Of a DNA stretch of 64,000 nt, positions 50,957 to 61,388 are shown in pieces. Source of the DNA: Sulfitobacter sp. OXR-159 (GTDB lineage Bacteria; Pseudomonadota; Alphaproteobacteria; Rhodobacterales; Rhodobacteraceae); NCBI RefSeq assembly GCF_034377145.1, contig NZ_CP139707.1, positions 1,869,001 to 1,933,000 of the forward strand, given 5' to 3'. Made by a program: the position numbers and the translations under genes. Each line of letters starts with the position of its first letter. Within the stretch, counting starts at the first letter, position 1. Below the pieces are notes generated by a model, which was given only the letters and a program-made list of their open reading frames with translations, was not told the origin of the DNA and searched no databases.

Positions 50957-52138
50957 ATGACGCTTCCGCGCACCGCCACCACTTTCTTCCCTCCGGTGAT
51001 GGAGGCGCGGCGCTGGCTGGATGGCGTGACATTCACCGATGACCGTCCGCTGATCAACGTAAGCCAAGCCGCCCCCGTCGATCCGCCCCCCGAGGGGCTG
51101 CGCCGGGCGATGGCCGAGGTCACGCTGAACAACGATGAGGCGCATCTCTATGGCCCCGTGCTGGGCTTGCCGGAACTGCGCGCCGAACTGGCGCGGCAGA
51201 CGGCAGAGAAATACGCGGGCGTGGTGACCGACGAACAGGTCTGTATCACCTCGGGGTGCAACCAAGCCTTTGCCGCCGCCATTGCCACGCTCTGCGGCGA
51301 AGGCGATGAGGTGATCATCCCGACGCCTTGGTACTTCAACCACAAAATGTGGCTCGACATGAGCGGGGTCACCGCCGTGCCGCTGCCTGTCGAAGCCGAC
51401 ATGCTGCCCGACCCCGACAAGGCCGCAGCCGCCATCACCCCGCGTACCCGCGCCATCGCGCTGGTCACGCCGAACAACCCCGGCGGCGTGGAGTATCCCG
51501 CCGCCCTCGTGCAGGAATTCTTTGACCTCGCCCGCCGTCACGGCATCGCGCTGATCCTCGACGAGACCTACCGCGATTTTCACAGCCGCCCCGGCGCGCC
51601 GCATGCGCTGTTCAGTGACCCCGATTGGCACGACACGCTGATCCACCTCTATTCCTTTTCCAAAGCCTACCGCCTGACCGGCCACCGCGTCGGCGCGCTG
51701 ATCGCCAGCACGGCGCGGCTGGCGGAAGTTGAGAAGTTTCTCGATACCGTGGCCATTTGCCCGGCGCAGATCGGCCAACACGGCGCGCTCTGGGGGATGC
51801 AGAACCTTGGCCCGTGGCTGGCAGATGAACGCGAAGAAATCCTTGCGCGCCGCGCCGCGATTGCTGAGCTGATGCCCAAGATCGACCCGCTGGGGTGGGA
51901 ATTGCTCGGGCTGGGCGGCTATTTCGCCTATCTGCGACATCCCTTTAACCTCTCCTCGGCAGAACTGGCCCCGCAATTGGTGCGCGACGCAGGCGTGCTT
52001 TGCCTGCCCGGCACGATGTTCCAGCCCGAGGGAGACGCGCGTGGAGAAAGCCAGTTGCGCATCGCCTTTGCAAACCTCGACACTGCCGGTCTCGAAGTGC
52101 TTTTCGACAGGCTTGCAGCCCTGCCACGCAACGCATAG
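50957..52138 (+). CDS. PLP-dependent class I/II aminotransferase
   Basis: 393 residues. Fold-type I aminotransferase: LYGPVLGLPELRAELARQTA, PTPWYFNHKMWLDMSG, LVTPNNPGGVEYPA (Asn contacting PLP), ILDETYRDF (Asp-x-x-Tyr) and the PLP lysine in LYSFSKAYRLTGHRVGALI. The C-terminal Arg for the substrate carboxylate is in QLRIAFANLD. Substrate is not resolvable; aspartate/aromatic or kynurenine-type are possibilities. Followed by ppiD after 30 bases. Confidence 0.88.
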   Translation: MTLPRTATTFFPPVMEARRWLDGVTFTDDRPLINVSQAAPVDPPPEGLRRAMAEVTLNNDEAHLYGPVLGLPELRAELARQTAEKYAGVVTDEQVCITSGCNQAFAAAIATLCGEGDEVIIPTPWYFNHKMWLDMSGVTAVPLPVEADMLPDPDKAAAAITPRTRAIALVTPNNPGGVEYPAALVQEFFDLARRHGIALILDETYRDFHSRPGAPHALFSDPDWHDTLIHLYSFSKAYRLTGHRVGALIASTARLAEVEKFLDTVAICPAQIGQHGALWGMQNLGPWLADEREEILARRAAIAELMPKIDPLGWELLGLGGYFAYLRHPFNLSSAELAPQLVRDAGVLCLPGTMFQPEGDARGESQLRIAFANLDTAGLEVLFDRLAALPRNA

Positions 52139-52168
52139 ACAGGTCCGAAATTAACGAGGGACCGTGTC

Positions 52169-54013
52169 ATGGCCAAAAAAGGCTTCAGCTTTTCGAAAAC
52201 CGCCGTCTGGGCCTTGATGGCCCTTCTGATCTTGGGTCTTGGCGGCTTTGGTGCGATCAACCTCAGCGGCAATCTGCGCAGCATCGGCAGTGTCGGGGAC
52301 AAGTCGATCTCGGTCGATCAATACGCCCGCCAATTGCAGCAGGAAATCCGCGCGATTGAAGCACAAACCGGCGAGAGCCTGTCCTTTGCCCGCGCCCAAG
52401 AGATGGGTCTGGACCGCGCTGTTCTGCAACGGATCGTCCGCAACCGCGCGCTGGATCATGAAGCCGACGAAATGGGCCTCTCCATCGGTGATGCAACCCT
52501 GCGCGACGAAATCGTGGCCATTTCGGCGTTCCAAGGCATCGACGGCAACTTCGACCGCGAAGGCTATCGCTTCGCCCTTCAGCAAAGCGGCATGAGCGAG
52601 GCCGAGTTCGAGCGTTCGATCCGCGAAGAAGCTGCGCGCGGTCTGTTGCAGCGCGCGATCTTGCGCGGCGTCTCAATGCCTGACACCTACGCCCGCACGT
52701 TGGTCGACTACGTCGCCGAACAGCGTAGCTTTACTTGGGCCCGCCTCAGCGAGAGTGACCTCGACACCCCCGTGGCCGCGCCGACAGAAGAAGAGCTTCA
52801 GGCCTATTACGACGCCAACACCGATGACTTCATGCTGCCCGCCAGCAAAAGCATCACCTATGCATGGCTCCGCCCCGAAGACCTGCTGGACGAGATTGAA
52901 GTGCCCGAAGAAGAACTGCGCGCCGAATATGACGCTCGCAGCGATGAATACGACCAGCCCGAGCGTCGCTTGGTTGAACGTTTGGTCTTTGCCAACGAAG
53001 AGGCCGCCACGCAGGCCGCAGCAGCGCTCGAAGTTGACGGCACCACCTTTGAGGCGCTGGTCGAAGAGCGCGGCTTGGCTCTGGCGGATGTGGATATGGG
53101 CGACGTGGCCAAATCCGATCTCGACGCCGCAGGTGACGCGGTGTTTGGAGCGCAAAGCGGGGATATCGTCGGCCCGCTGCCCACTTCGCTTGGGCCGGCC
53201 CTCTTCCGCGTGAACGCGGTTCTGCCTGCACAGAACGTACCTTTCGAAGAGGCCCGTGAGGTGCTGGAAGAGACCCTCGCCATTTCCCGCGCGACCCGCG
53301 CCGTCGAAGCCCGCGCACAGGAAATCGACGACCGCCTCGCCGGAGGGGCCACGCTAGAAGATCTGGCCGAGGAAACCAAAATGAACCTCGGCACCATCGA
53401 CTGGACCCAAGAAAGCAGCGAGGGCATCGCCGCCTATGGCGCGTTCCGTGAGGCAGCGGCAAGCTTAAGCGCCGATGCCTTCCCGCAGATCGACCAGTTG
53501 GAAGACGGCGGCGTTTTCGCCATGCGCCTTGATGAGACCAAGCCAGAGCGCCCCGAACCTTTCGAGCAGGCACGCGATGCGGTTGAGACCGCGTGGCGCA
53601 ATGCCCAGATCGTGGAGGCCCTGACCGCCAAGGCCGAGAACCTGACCGGCACATTGGCCGAAGCGGACGGTTTTGAGGCCGCCGGTCTCACGCCGCAGCT
53701 TGGCGAAGGCATGACCCGCAGCTCCTATGTCGACGGCACGCCCGACGATTTTATGGATCAGGTCTTTGACCTCGACGAGGGTGGCGTCGCCGTCCTGCCC
53801 GCAGGGGACAGCGTTGTGGTTCTGCGCCTTGATGCCGTGACCCCCGCGGGCGAAGACGACCAGACCCAAGCGCTGATGGACCGTCTGTCACAGCAGTTGG
53901 ATCAGGCGCTGGCCCAAGGTCTTTTCGATATCTACAGCAATGCCGTCATGCGCGATGCCGATCCCCAGATCGACCAGCGCGCGGTCAGTGCCGTGCATGT
54001 GAACTTTCCCTGA
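52169..54013 (+). CDS. ppiD: Periplasmic folding chaperone, PpiD/SurA-type
   Basis: 614 residues. A single N-terminal membrane anchor (ALMALLILGLGGFGAINLSG, 12-31) is followed by a SurA_N-like helical region (SVDQYARQLQQEIRAIEAQ ... ARGLLQRAILRGVSMPDTY), a parvulin-like PPIase region (about 240-360, with RRLVERLVFANEEAATQAAA and GDIVGPLPTSLGPALFRVN) and a second helical tail. The parvulin region is divergent, so chaperone rather than isomerase activity is likely. It ends 12 bases before trpE, an adjacency seen in other roseobacters. Confidence 0.88.
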   Translation: MAKKGFSFSKTAVWALMALLILGLGGFGAINLSGNLRSIGSVGDKSISVDQYARQLQQEIRAIEAQTGESLSFARAQEMGLDRAVLQRIVRNRALDHEADEMGLSIGDATLRDEIVAISAFQGIDGNFDREGYRFALQQSGMSEAEFERSIREEAARGLLQRAILRGVSMPDTYARTLVDYVAEQRSFTWARLSESDLDTPVAAPTEEELQAYYDANTDDFMLPASKSITYAWLRPEDLLDEIEVPEEELRAEYDARSDEYDQPERRLVERLVFANEEAATQAAAALEVDGTTFEALVEERGLALADVDMGDVAKSDLDAAGDAVFGAQSGDIVGPLPTSLGPALFRVNAVLPAQNVPFEEAREVLEETLAISRATRAVEARAQEIDDRLAGGATLEDLAEETKMNLGTIDWTQESSEGIAAYGAFREAAASLSADAFPQIDQLEDGGVFAMRLDETKPERPEPFEQARDAVETAWRNAQIVEALTAKAENLTGTLAEADGFEAAGLTPQLGEGMTRSSYVDGTPDDFMDQVFDLDEGGVAVLPAGDSVVVLRLDAVTPAGEDDQTQALMDRLSQQLDQALAQGLFDIYSNAVMRDADPQIDQRAVSAVHVNFP

Positions 54014-54025
54014 TAGGCAAATTTG

Positions 54026-55537
54026 ATGGCCCTGACCCCGGATTTCGACACTTTCGCCCGCGCTTATGAAGCGGGCGAAAACCAGATCGTCTACACCCGC
54101 CTTGCCGCCGACCTCGACACGCCGGTGTCCTTGATGCTGAAACTCACCGGCGCGGCAGAGAATGCCTTTGTGCTGGAATCCGTCACCGGCGGTGACGTGC
54201 GCGGACGCTATTCCATCATCGGTATGAAGCCCGACCTGATCTGGCGTTGCCGGGGTGAAACCGCAGCACTGAACCGTGCAGCGCGCTATGATGCGGATGC
54301 CTTTGAGGACATGCCCGGCGATCCGCTGGACCGTCTGCGCGATGTCATTGCGGAATCGCGCATCACCCTGCCCGATGATCTGCCCCAAGCCGCCGCCGGT
54401 CTTTTTGGCTATCTCGGCTATGACATGATCCGGCTGGTCGAACATCTGCCCCATGTGAATCCTGACCCTCTGGGCCTGCCTGATGCGGTGATGATGCGCC
54501 CCTCGGTCGTGGCCGTGTTGGATGGGGTGAAGGGCGAAGTCACCATCGTCTCCCCCGCTTGGGTGTCCGAGGGCCAGACGGCCCGCGCCGCCTATGCCCA
54601 AGCCGCCGAGCGGGTGATGGATGCGGTGCGCGATCTGGAACGCGCCATGCCGCAGACCTCCCGCGATTTGGGAGAGGCCGAAGACGCGCCCGAGTCGGTC
54701 AGCAATTTTACCCACGACGGATATAAAGCCGCCGTCGAAAAGGCGCGCGATTATATCAAGGCGGGCGACATCTTTCAGGTGGTGCCAAGCCAACGTTGGG
54801 CCCAAGGGTTCACCCAGCCCCCTTTCGCACTTTACCGCAGCCTGCGGCGCACCAACCCCTCGCCCTTCATGTTCTATTTTAACTTCGGCGGCTTCCATGT
54901 GGTCGGCGCAAGCCCCGAAATCCTCGTGCGTGTCTTTGGCAACGAAGTCACCATTCGCCCTATCGCAGGCACCCGCAAACGCGGTGCCACGCCGGAGGAA
55001 GACCGCGCGCTAGAGGCCGATCTGCTGAGCGATCCCAAAGAGCTGGCCGAACACCTCATGCTGCTCGATCTGGGCCGCAACGATGTGGGCCGGGTCGCCA
55101 AGATCGGCACTGTGCGCCCGACGGAAGAGTTCATCGTCGAACGCTACAGCCATGTCATGCATATCGTCTCCAACGTGGTAGGCGAGTTGAAGGAGGGCAA
55201 AGATGCGCTCGACGCATTCTTTGCCGGGATGCCCGCTGGCACCGTCTCGGGCGCGCCCAAGGTCCGCGCGATGGAGATCATTGACGAGTTAGAACCCGAA
55301 AAGCGCGGCGTCTATGGCGGCGGCGTGGGCTATTTCAGCGCGGGCGGCGACATGGACATGTGCATCGCCCTGCGCACGGCGGTGGTGAAGGACGAAACAC
55401 TCTACATCCAAGCTGGGGGCGGCGTTGTCTATGACAGCGATCCAGAGGCGGAGTTCATGGAAACCGTGCATAAATCCGGCGCAATCCGCCGTGCCGCTGC
55501 CGATGCGTCGCGCTTTGGCGGTAAAGGGAACAGCTGA
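54026..55537 (+). CDS. trpE: Anthranilate synthase component I
   Basis: 503 residues from ATG 54026 (a TTG in frame 3 bases earlier is ignored). It converts chorismate to anthranilate with TrpG. Chorismate-binding-family motifs: GDIFQVVPSQRWAQGF, NPSPFMFYFNF, VTIRPIAGTRKRG, EHLMLLDLGRNDVGRVAK, and GAPKVRAMEIIDELEPEKRG. The N-terminal feedback domain includes LLKLTG-like SLMLKLTGAAENAFVLESV (the LLES tryptophan-sensing element as VLES). It is separated from trpG by two unrelated genes. Confidence 0.96.
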   Translation: MALTPDFDTFARAYEAGENQIVYTRLAADLDTPVSLMLKLTGAAENAFVLESVTGGDVRGRYSIIGMKPDLIWRCRGETAALNRAARYDADAFEDMPGDPLDRLRDVIAESRITLPDDLPQAAAGLFGYLGYDMIRLVEHLPHVNPDPLGLPDAVMMRPSVVAVLDGVKGEVTIVSPAWVSEGQTARAAYAQAAERVMDAVRDLERAMPQTSRDLGEAEDAPESVSNFTHDGYKAAVEKARDYIKAGDIFQVVPSQRWAQGFTQPPFALYRSLRRTNPSPFMFYFNFGGFHVVGASPEILVRVFGNEVTIRPIAGTRKRGATPEEDRALEADLLSDPKELAEHLMLLDLGRNDVGRVAKIGTVRPTEEFIVERYSHVMHIVSNVVGELKEGKDALDAFFAGMPAGTVSGAPKVRAMEIIDELEPEKRGVYGGGVGYFSAGGDMDMCIALRTAVVKDETLYIQAGGGVVYDSDPEAEFMETVHKSGAIRRAAADASRFGGKGNS

Positions 55538-55539
55538 CC

Positions 55540-56580
55540 ATGCCGAACCGGGCCCCCTTTCAGATTGCGGGGCATTCCGTTGCCCCCGGCAGCAGCCTTG
55601 CGGTCGACCTGCCCGTCTCGATTCTGCCGGATCACACGCCGGTGCATCTGTCGCTTGAGATTTACCACGGCAAGCGTCCGGGGCCGACGATGTTCGTCTC
55701 TGCCGCCGTGCATGGGGATGAGGTCATCGGCGTTGAGATCACGCGCCGACTGCTGCGCGCGCCGCAGCTCTCCGCCCTGCGCGGCACGTTGATCGTGGTG
55801 CCGGTGGTGAACTCCTTTGGCTTTCTAAACCGCTCACGCTACCTGCCCGACCGCCGCGACCTGAACCGCTGTTTCCCCGGCTCGCCTTCTGGCAGCCTTG
55901 GCGCGCGGCTGGCGCATATTTTCCTGCAAGAGGTGGTGCTGCGCTGCGACTTTGGTGTGGATCTGCATTCGGCGGCGATCCACCGCACGAACCTGCCGCA
56001 GGTGCGCGTCTCGCCCGCTGACAAGGTGACCCAAAAGATGGCAATGGATTTCGGCGCGCCGGTGGTGCTGACCTCACCCCTGCGGGACGGTTCTTTGCGC
56101 GCGGTCGCGGCAAAACAGGGCACGCCGATCCTGCTTTATGAAGCGGGCGAAGGGCTGCGCTTTGACGAGATGGCCGTGCGTGCGGGGCTTGCGGGGATCC
56201 TGCGGGTCATGCGCGGCCAAGACATGCTGCCCGCCAAGGGCATCGCCCGCGCCCGCAGCGCGCCCTATATCTGCACCGCGTCCCATTGGCTCCGCGCCCC
56301 TGCGGGAGGGCTGCTGCGCACCTTCCGCGCCGAAGGTGAGACGGTGGCCGAGGGCGATCTTCTTGCCATCGTGTCAGACCCGTTTGGCAAAGAAGAAGCC
56401 GAGCTTCTGGCTGATGCGCCGGGGATCCTCATCGGGCGGGCGATCTTGCCCATCGTCAACGAAGGCGACGCGGTCTTTCACCTTGCCAAGCTCAGCCCCC
56501 GCGCGGCGGAGGCAACGGTGGATGATCTGGCGAGCCAGTTGGAAGAAGATCCGCTCTTCGACGAAGACGAAATCATCTAG
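55540..56580 (+). CDS. Succinylglutamate desuccinylase/aspartoacylase family protein
   Basis: 346 residues. Zinc carboxypeptidase-like fold with FVSAAVHGDEVIGVEITRRL (zinc His and Glu), SRYLPDRRDLNRCFPG (substrate Arg) and FGVDLHSAAIHRTNLPQV (third zinc ligand). A C-terminal biotinyl-like beta domain (about 250-320) holds AEGETVAEGDLLAIVSDPFG. Substrate is unknown; the family includes deacylases such as DoeB. It starts 2 bases after the trpE stop and is likely co-transcribed. Confidence 0.85.
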   Translation: MPNRAPFQIAGHSVAPGSSLAVDLPVSILPDHTPVHLSLEIYHGKRPGPTMFVSAAVHGDEVIGVEITRRLLRAPQLSALRGTLIVVPVVNSFGFLNRSRYLPDRRDLNRCFPGSPSGSLGARLAHIFLQEVVLRCDFGVDLHSAAIHRTNLPQVRVSPADKVTQKMAMDFGAPVVLTSPLRDGSLRAVAAKQGTPILLYEAGEGLRFDEMAVRAGLAGILRVMRGQDMLPAKGIARARSAPYICTASHWLRAPAGGLLRTFRAEGETVAEGDLLAIVSDPFGKEEAELLADAPGILIGRAILPIVNEGDAVFHLAKLSPRAAEATVDDLASQLEEDPLFDEDEII

Positions 56581-56592
56581 ACCTGCGCGGGG

Positions 56593-58152
56593 TCACTCCT
56601 CACGCAGCAAGACCGCAGAGACGGGGACCAAAGCCACATCACTGGCCCGGTCCTGCAACCCCCAGAGCAACAGCGCCGAGACGGTATCGGGCCGCAGCCG
56701 GCCCAGCATGATCACCGCCCCCTCCTGCCCGGCCCTGAACGCCGCTTGATCAAGGAAGCGGCGGATCACCCGCGCGGTCTGGTCCTTGCTGTCAAAGTCA
56801 CGAAACACCGGATCCGCTGGCACGCCCGCCTTCCGCGCCAGTTTGGGCATGGTGTTGAGCCCTTTATCTTGCGTAACTAGACCGTGACCTGACTGCGCAA
56901 GGATATCTGTTACTTGATCGGTCAGCGCACGGCTGCCTTGAAAACCGCTTTCGGTCCCTTCCAGCACACCGACCACGGGCCCGATCCGGTCGAGCGTGGC
57001 GGCAAAGGCGGTCTCGGCGTCGCTTGGCTGTGCGCCCTGCGGCAGATCGACCAGCGCCAAGACCTCAAACCCGGCCTCGCGATAGGTTTCCACCCGTTCC
57101 GTCGCGTCCGAGAGGCCGCTGTCGACCGCAAAGCTCAGCGGATAGGGAAAACTGCGCAGCGCGGCCAGCCCGGCGCTGCCCGCGGTGACCGAAGTGCCAT
57201 CGTCGATCAAGACCACGCTCATCAGCGGCTTGCCCTCGGGCAGCTCACCAGCGAGGCTATTGACCATTACGGGGCGCGGGTCTTCAACTACGATCTCGTC
57301 AGCCTCGCCGGGCTCTGCCACGGCTGTCGCGCCGGGGCGGTTGATCACAACGCCCGTGTTGCGGTCAGTCAGCGTAGCTGCCGGTGTGCCGATGGCCGGG
57401 CGGCTATCGCCCTCAGGATCGGCGGGTTCTGGATCGACTTCCGCAACTTCCATCTCTTCCAGCGGCTCAGGGCTGTCCGCTTCGGTGGTCTGCGGCTCTA
57501 GCGCCGGGGAAGACAGGTCAGATTCAGGCGCTTCATCCTCAACACGAGGCGTCTCTTCGAGCGCGTCGGCCTCAACCTCCGGTTCTTCAACCACGACCTC
57601 CTCCGCCGGCAGGGTGATCACCTCTTCTTCCTCCACCCCTGGCGCTTCCATGCCCTGCGGGGCGTCAAAAGCGCCTTCGATATCGGCCACATCCGGCGCA
57701 GGCGGCTGTGCAGGTTCGGTGCTGATCGAAAGCTCATCTACAGGCTGCGGCACGCCGGGCGCCATGGCTTGTGGGTTCGGCAGCACCGGCTCTTCCGCGC
57801 CGGGAGACCTCGGGGTCTGGCCCTCTGGCGCTGCGGGGGTGCTAAGCCCTTCGGCATCGCCCGTCTCCGGCAAGCTGGCTGAGGTCTGGGTGTCAGGGTC
57901 GAGCGCGGCAAGGCTGTCTTGCTGCGGTACATCCGCACGCGGCGCGGGGGCGTTCAACACGGGCGCGGAATCGCGGCTGCGCCCCTGCTCACCTGCATCG
58001 GTCACATTGATCCGCGCCGGGGCGGGACCAGAGCCGGGCGCATCACCCACCTGCGGCGGCAAGGGCAAGGGCATCATCAACGACACCGCACCGGCCACAC
58101 CGATGCACGTCACACCCCCCCAAATCAGCCCGCTCAGAACTCCGCGTGCCAT
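56593..58152 (-). CDS. Divergent polysaccharide deacetylase family protein
   Basis: 519 residues from ATG 58150-58152. It has an N-terminal membrane anchor (VLSGLIWGGVTCIGVAGAVS), a very long acidic Pro/Glu-rich stalk (about 40-300), and a C-terminal YibQ-like divergent polysaccharide deacetylase domain (PLMSVVLIDDGTSVTAGSAG ... ALVDLPQGAQ ... LVTQDKGLNT). The expected HPH-type pattern and some metal ligands are weak, as in the divergent family. It is probably periplasmic and envelope-associated. Divergent from trpG. Confidence 0.82.
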   Translation of the reverse strand: MARGVLSGLIWGGVTCIGVAGAVSLMMPLPLPPQVGDAPGSGPAPARINVTDAGEQGRSRDSAPVLNAPAPRADVPQQDSLAALDPDTQTSASLPETGDAEGLSTPAAPEGQTPRSPGAEEPVLPNPQAMAPGVPQPVDELSISTEPAQPPAPDVADIEGAFDAPQGMEAPGVEEEEVITLPAEEVVVEEPEVEADALEETPRVEDEAPESDLSSPALEPQTTEADSPEPLEEMEVAEVDPEPADPEGDSRPAIGTPAATLTDRNTGVVINRPGATAVAEPGEADEIVVEDPRPVMVNSLAGELPEGKPLMSVVLIDDGTSVTAGSAGLAALRSFPYPLSFAVDSGLSDATERVETYREAGFEVLALVDLPQGAQPSDAETAFAATLDRIGPVVGVLEGTESGFQGSRALTDQVTDILAQSGHGLVTQDKGLNTMPKLARKAGVPADPVFRDFDSKDQTARVIRRFLDQAAFRAGQEGAVIMLGRLRPDTVSALLLWGLQDRASDVALVPVSAVLLREE

Positions 58153-58317
58153 CTGCGCTACTCCTGCTGTCTGCGCCACGGCCAGAAAGCCCGGCGATCC
58201 CTCAATTGGCTTGCCCCAAACTCTTGACGATAGGGTTCAAGCCTGAACATGTATGCCAAAACCTATACCGCGCTCCGGCGCGGTTTCTCCAGTCCTAATA
58301 CAAAGAAATGCCTGCCT

Positions 58318-58899
58318 GTGCTGCTGCTCATCGATAACTACGACAGCTTTACCTATAACTTGGTCCACTATCTGGGCAGCCTCGGGGCGGATGTGCAGGT
58401 GCACCGCAACGACGCGCTCAGCGTGGACGAAGCGATGGCCATGAACCCCGCCGGTATCTTGCTGTCCCCCGGCCCCTGTGACCCTGACCAAGCGGGGATA
58501 TGCCTAGAGCTGACCCATGCCGCTGCCGAAGCGCGGGTGCCGCTCTTCGGCGTCTGCCTTGGCCATCAGACCCTTGGCCAAGCCTTTGGCGGCAAGGTCG
58601 TGCGTGCGGATGACATCGTGCACGGCAAGCTGGGCCAGATGCAACATGAGGGGCGCGGTGTCTTTGCCGGACTGCCCTCGCCCTTCGGGGCCACGCGCTA
58701 TCACTCGCTGGTGGTGGAACGCGCAAGCCTGCCGGAGTGCCTTGAGATCACCGCCTCGCTCGAAGACGGCACGATCATGGGTCTGCAACACCGCGACCTG
58801 CCGATGCACGGCGTGCAATTCCATCCAGAATCGATCCGGTCCGAGCATGGCCACGCCCTGCTGCAAAACTTCCTGAATGAGATGAAGGTCCCGGCATGA
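58318..58899 (+). CDS. trpG: Anthranilate synthase component II (glutamine amidotransferase)
   Basis: 193 residues from GTG 58318 ([20 protein letters not shown]), the position of the usual family start; ATG 58249 in the same frame would add 23 unusual residues. Class I glutamine amidotransferase with the catalytic triad: Cys in [18 protein letters not shown], then His-x-Glu in [14 protein letters not shown]. It supplies ammonia to TrpE. It overlaps trpD by ATGA and leads the trpGD-ung-trpC-moaC-moeA run. Confidence 0.93.
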   Translation: MLLLIDNYDSFTYNLVHYLGSLGADVQVHRNDALSVDEAMAMNPAGILLSPGPCDPDQAGICLELTHAAAEARVPLFGVCLGHQTLGQAFGGKVVRADDIVHGKLGQMQHEGRGVFAGLPSPFGATRYHSLVVERASLPECLEITASLEDGTIMGLQHRDLPMHGVQFHPESIRSEHGHALLQNFLNEMKVPA

Positions 58900-59912
58900 G
58901 TAGCGCGCTGAAACCCTTGCTTGACGCCGCTGCCAACGGGCCGCTCACCTCGGATCAAGCTGTGGAGGCCTTTGAAATCCTCTTCGAAGGCGAAGCCACG
59001 CCAAGCCAGATCGGTGGCTTTCTCATGGCCCTGCGCACGCGCGGCGAAACGGTCACCGAATATGCCGCCGCCGCACAGGTCATGCGCAGCAAATGCAACG
59101 CCGTGCGCGCGCCCGAAGGGGCAATCGACATCGTCGGCACGGGCGGCGATGGCAAGGGGACGCTGAACATCTCAACCGCCGCCGCCTTTGTGGCCGCGGG
59201 TGCCGGGGCGATCGTGGCAAAACATGGCAACCGCAACCTCAGCTCGAAATCCGGCGCTTCTGACGCGCTGTCGCAGCTTGGCATCAACGTCATGGTCGGC
59301 CCTGCGGTGGTCGAGCGTGAATTGGCCGAGGCGGGCATCGGTTTCATGATGGCCCCCATGCATCACCCCGCCGTCGCCCATGTCATGCCCACAAGATCAG
59401 AACTTGGCACCCGCACGATCTTTAACATCCTCGGCCCGCTCACCAATCCCGCAGGGGTCAAACGCCAGCTTACCGGTGCCTACAGCCGCGATCTGATCGA
59501 GCCGATGGCGCTGACGCTGAAACAGCTCGGCTCTGAAAAAGCGTGGCTCGTGCACGGGTCCGACGGCACGGATGAACTGACGATCACCGGCGTTAGCTGG
59601 GTCGCCGCACTGGAAGACGGCGTGGTTAACTTGCGCGAATTGCACCCCGAAGACGCGGGCCTGCCGGTCCATCCGTTCGAGGCCATCGCCGGGGGTGAGC
59701 CTGCCGAGAACACCAAACATTTCAATGCCCTGCTCGATGGTGTTCCATCGGGTTACCGCGACGCTGTGTTGCTCAACGCGGCCTCTGCCTTGGTCGTAGC
59801 GGATGTGGCCCCCGATTTGAAAACCGGCGTCGAAATGGCTCGTGAAAGCATCGACAGCGGTGCTGCGCGTGACCGGATCGAAAAAGTGGCGCGCATCAGC
59901 CAGTCGAAATGA
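58896..59912 (+). CDS. trpD: Anthranilate phosphoribosyltransferase
   Basis: 338 residues. It transfers phosphoribose from PRPP to anthranilate. Family motifs: [20 protein letters not shown] (PRPP loop), [57 protein letters not shown], and [14 protein letters not shown]. Coupled to trpG and ung by 4-base overlaps at both ends. Confidence 0.97.
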   Translation: MSSALKPLLDAAANGPLTSDQAVEAFEILFEGEATPSQIGGFLMALRTRGETVTEYAAAAQVMRSKCNAVRAPEGAIDIVGTGGDGKGTLNISTAAAFVAAGAGAIVAKHGNRNLSSKSGASDALSQLGINVMVGPAVVERELAEAGIGFMMAPMHHPAVAHVMPTRSELGTRTIFNILGPLTNPAGVKRQLTGAYSRDLIEPMALTLKQLGSEKAWLVHGSDGTDELTITGVSWVAALEDGVVNLRELHPEDAGLPVHPFEAIAGGEPAENTKHFNALLDGVPSGYRDAVLLNAASALVVADVAPDLKTGVEMARESIDSGAARDRIEKVARISQSK

Positions 59913-60568
59913 CACCACCAAGCCTCAGCGCGCTTGGCGGATGGGCCGAACTGGCCTTTTTCGCTGCGGACTGGCCGTGTATCGCCGAACAGCTAGCTGC
60001 CGAGCCGCGTGAGATTTTGCCGCCGGCTCCCAAGATATTCGCGGCACTTGAACACCTTCAACCCGCAGCGGTGGAGGTGGTGATCCTCGGCCAAGACCCC
60101 TATCCCACGCCCGGCCATGCGCAGGGCTATGCCTTCTCAGCCGAGCCTCACGTGCGTCCGATACCGCGTTCTCTTTCCAATATCTTCAAAGAGTTACACG
60201 ACGATCTTGGTCCACCCCCTGAAGACCCCGATCTGCGGTTCTGGGCCGATCAAGGCGTCTTGTTGTTGAACAACGTCCTAACCGTTCCGGCAGGCTGTGC
60301 GAATGGACATGCGAAACTTGGCTGGCAAGCGCTGACCGCTCAGGTGCTCGCCCGCCTCTCGGATCGCCCCCGCGCCTATCTGCTTTGGGGCGCACATGCG
60401 CAGAAGGCCGCGGCGCAGGTTGACCCGGTGCAAAACCTCAAGATCGAGACACCGCACCCATCGCCGCTTTCCGCCCGGCGCGGCTTCTTTGGATCGCGCC
60501 CCTTCAGCCGGGTGAATGACTGGTTGCAGGGCCAAGGCAAGCCCGGCATACATTGGACAAAGCCGTGA
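59909..60568 (+). CDS. ung: Uracil-DNA glycosylase (family 1)
   Basis: 219 residues. It excises uracil from DNA. Family 1 motifs: [20 protein letters not shown] (catalytic Asp, water-activating), [12 protein letters not shown], and the leucine-insertion motif [18 protein letters not shown] inside the trpD stop. A repair enzyme inside a tryptophan/molybdopterin operon is a known arrangement in this lineage rather than a novelty. Confidence 0.94.
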   Translation: MTPPSLSALGGWAELAFFAADWPCIAEQLAAEPREILPPAPKIFAALEHLQPAAVEVVILGQDPYPTPGHAQGYAFSAEPHVRPIPRSLSNIFKELHDDLGPPPEDPDLRFWADQGVLLLNNVLTVPAGCANGHAKLGWQALTAQVLARLSDRPRAYLLWGAHAQKAAAQVDPVQNLKIETPHPSPLSARRGFFGSRPFSRVNDWLQGQGKPGIHWTKP

Positions 60569-60575
60569 GGATGCC

Positions 60576-61388
60576 ATGACCGCCACTATTCTGGAAAAAA
60601 TCAAAGCCTATAAGCTGGAAGAAATCGCCGCTGCCAAGGCCGAAAAATCGCAGGCTGACATGGAGGCCGCCGCCCGTGCAGCACCGCCCGTGCGCCCCTT
60701 TGCGCAACGCCTGCACGAAGCCTCCCGCGAAGGCTATGGCCTGATCGCCGAGATCAAGAAAGCCAGCCCGTCCAAAGGTTTGATCCGCGAAGATTTCGAA
60801 CCCGCCGACCTTGCCCGCGCCTATGCGGCAGGCGGCGCCACCTGCCTATCGGTTTTGACCGATACGCCCAGTTTTCTAGGCGCGAAAGAGTTCTTGGTCG
60901 AGGCTCGCGCGGCCTGCGATCTTCCGGTGCTGCGCAAGGATTTCCTTTACGACCCCTATCAAGTTGCCGAAGCGCGCAGCCTTGGGGCGGACTGCATTCT
61001 AATCATCATGGCGTCTGTGTCCGATGCGCAGGCCGCTGAGTTGGAGCAAGCCGCACAGGACTGGGGCATGGATGCGCTGATCGAAGTGCATGACGCCGCC
61101 GAACTGGCCCGCGCCGAAAAACTTACCAGCCGGATGATTGGGATTAATAACCGCAATCTCAATACCTTCGAGACCTCTCTTGACGTGACACGTCAACTTT
61201 CGGAAGCGGTGCCGCCCGATCGGATGCTGGTCTGCGAATCCGGCCTCTACACCCCTGCGGACCTCGCCGATATGGCGGTTTATGGCGCGCGCAGTTTCTT
61301 GATCGGCGAAAGCCTTATGCGGCAGGAAGATGTCGAACAGGCCACCCGCGATCTGTTGGCGAGTCCACTCGTCCCCGGAGGTATGTGA
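60576..61388 (+). CDS. trpC: Indole-3-glycerol-phosphate synthase
   Basis: 270 residues from ATG 60576, which follows a GTGAGGATGCC region; a longer frame from 60516 overlaps ung. The (beta/alpha)8 enzyme has [19 protein letters not shown] (catalytic Lys), [21 protein letters not shown] (catalytic Lys and Glu), [16 protein letters not shown] and [17 protein letters not shown]. Its stop TGA shares the A with the moaC ATG. Confidence 0.96.
   Translation: MTATILEKIKAYKLEEIAAAKAEKSQADMEAAARAAPPVRPFAQRLHEASREGYGLIAEIKKASPSKGLIREDFEPADLARAYAAGGATCLSVLTDTPSFLGAKEFLVEARAACDLPVLRKDFLYDPYQVAEARSLGADCILIIMASVSDAQAAELEQAAQDWGMDALIEVHDAAELARAEKLTSRMIGINNRNLNTFETSLDVTRQLSEAVPPDRMLVCESGLYTPADLADMAVYGARSFLIGESLMRQEDVEQATRDLLASPLVPGGM

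Noticed and set aside
50825..51976. 383-residue frame antisense to the aminotransferase and gpt
   Set aside because: Same reason: the plus strand carries clear gpt and aminotransferase motifs, and the antisense product is Arg/Gly rich without a family.
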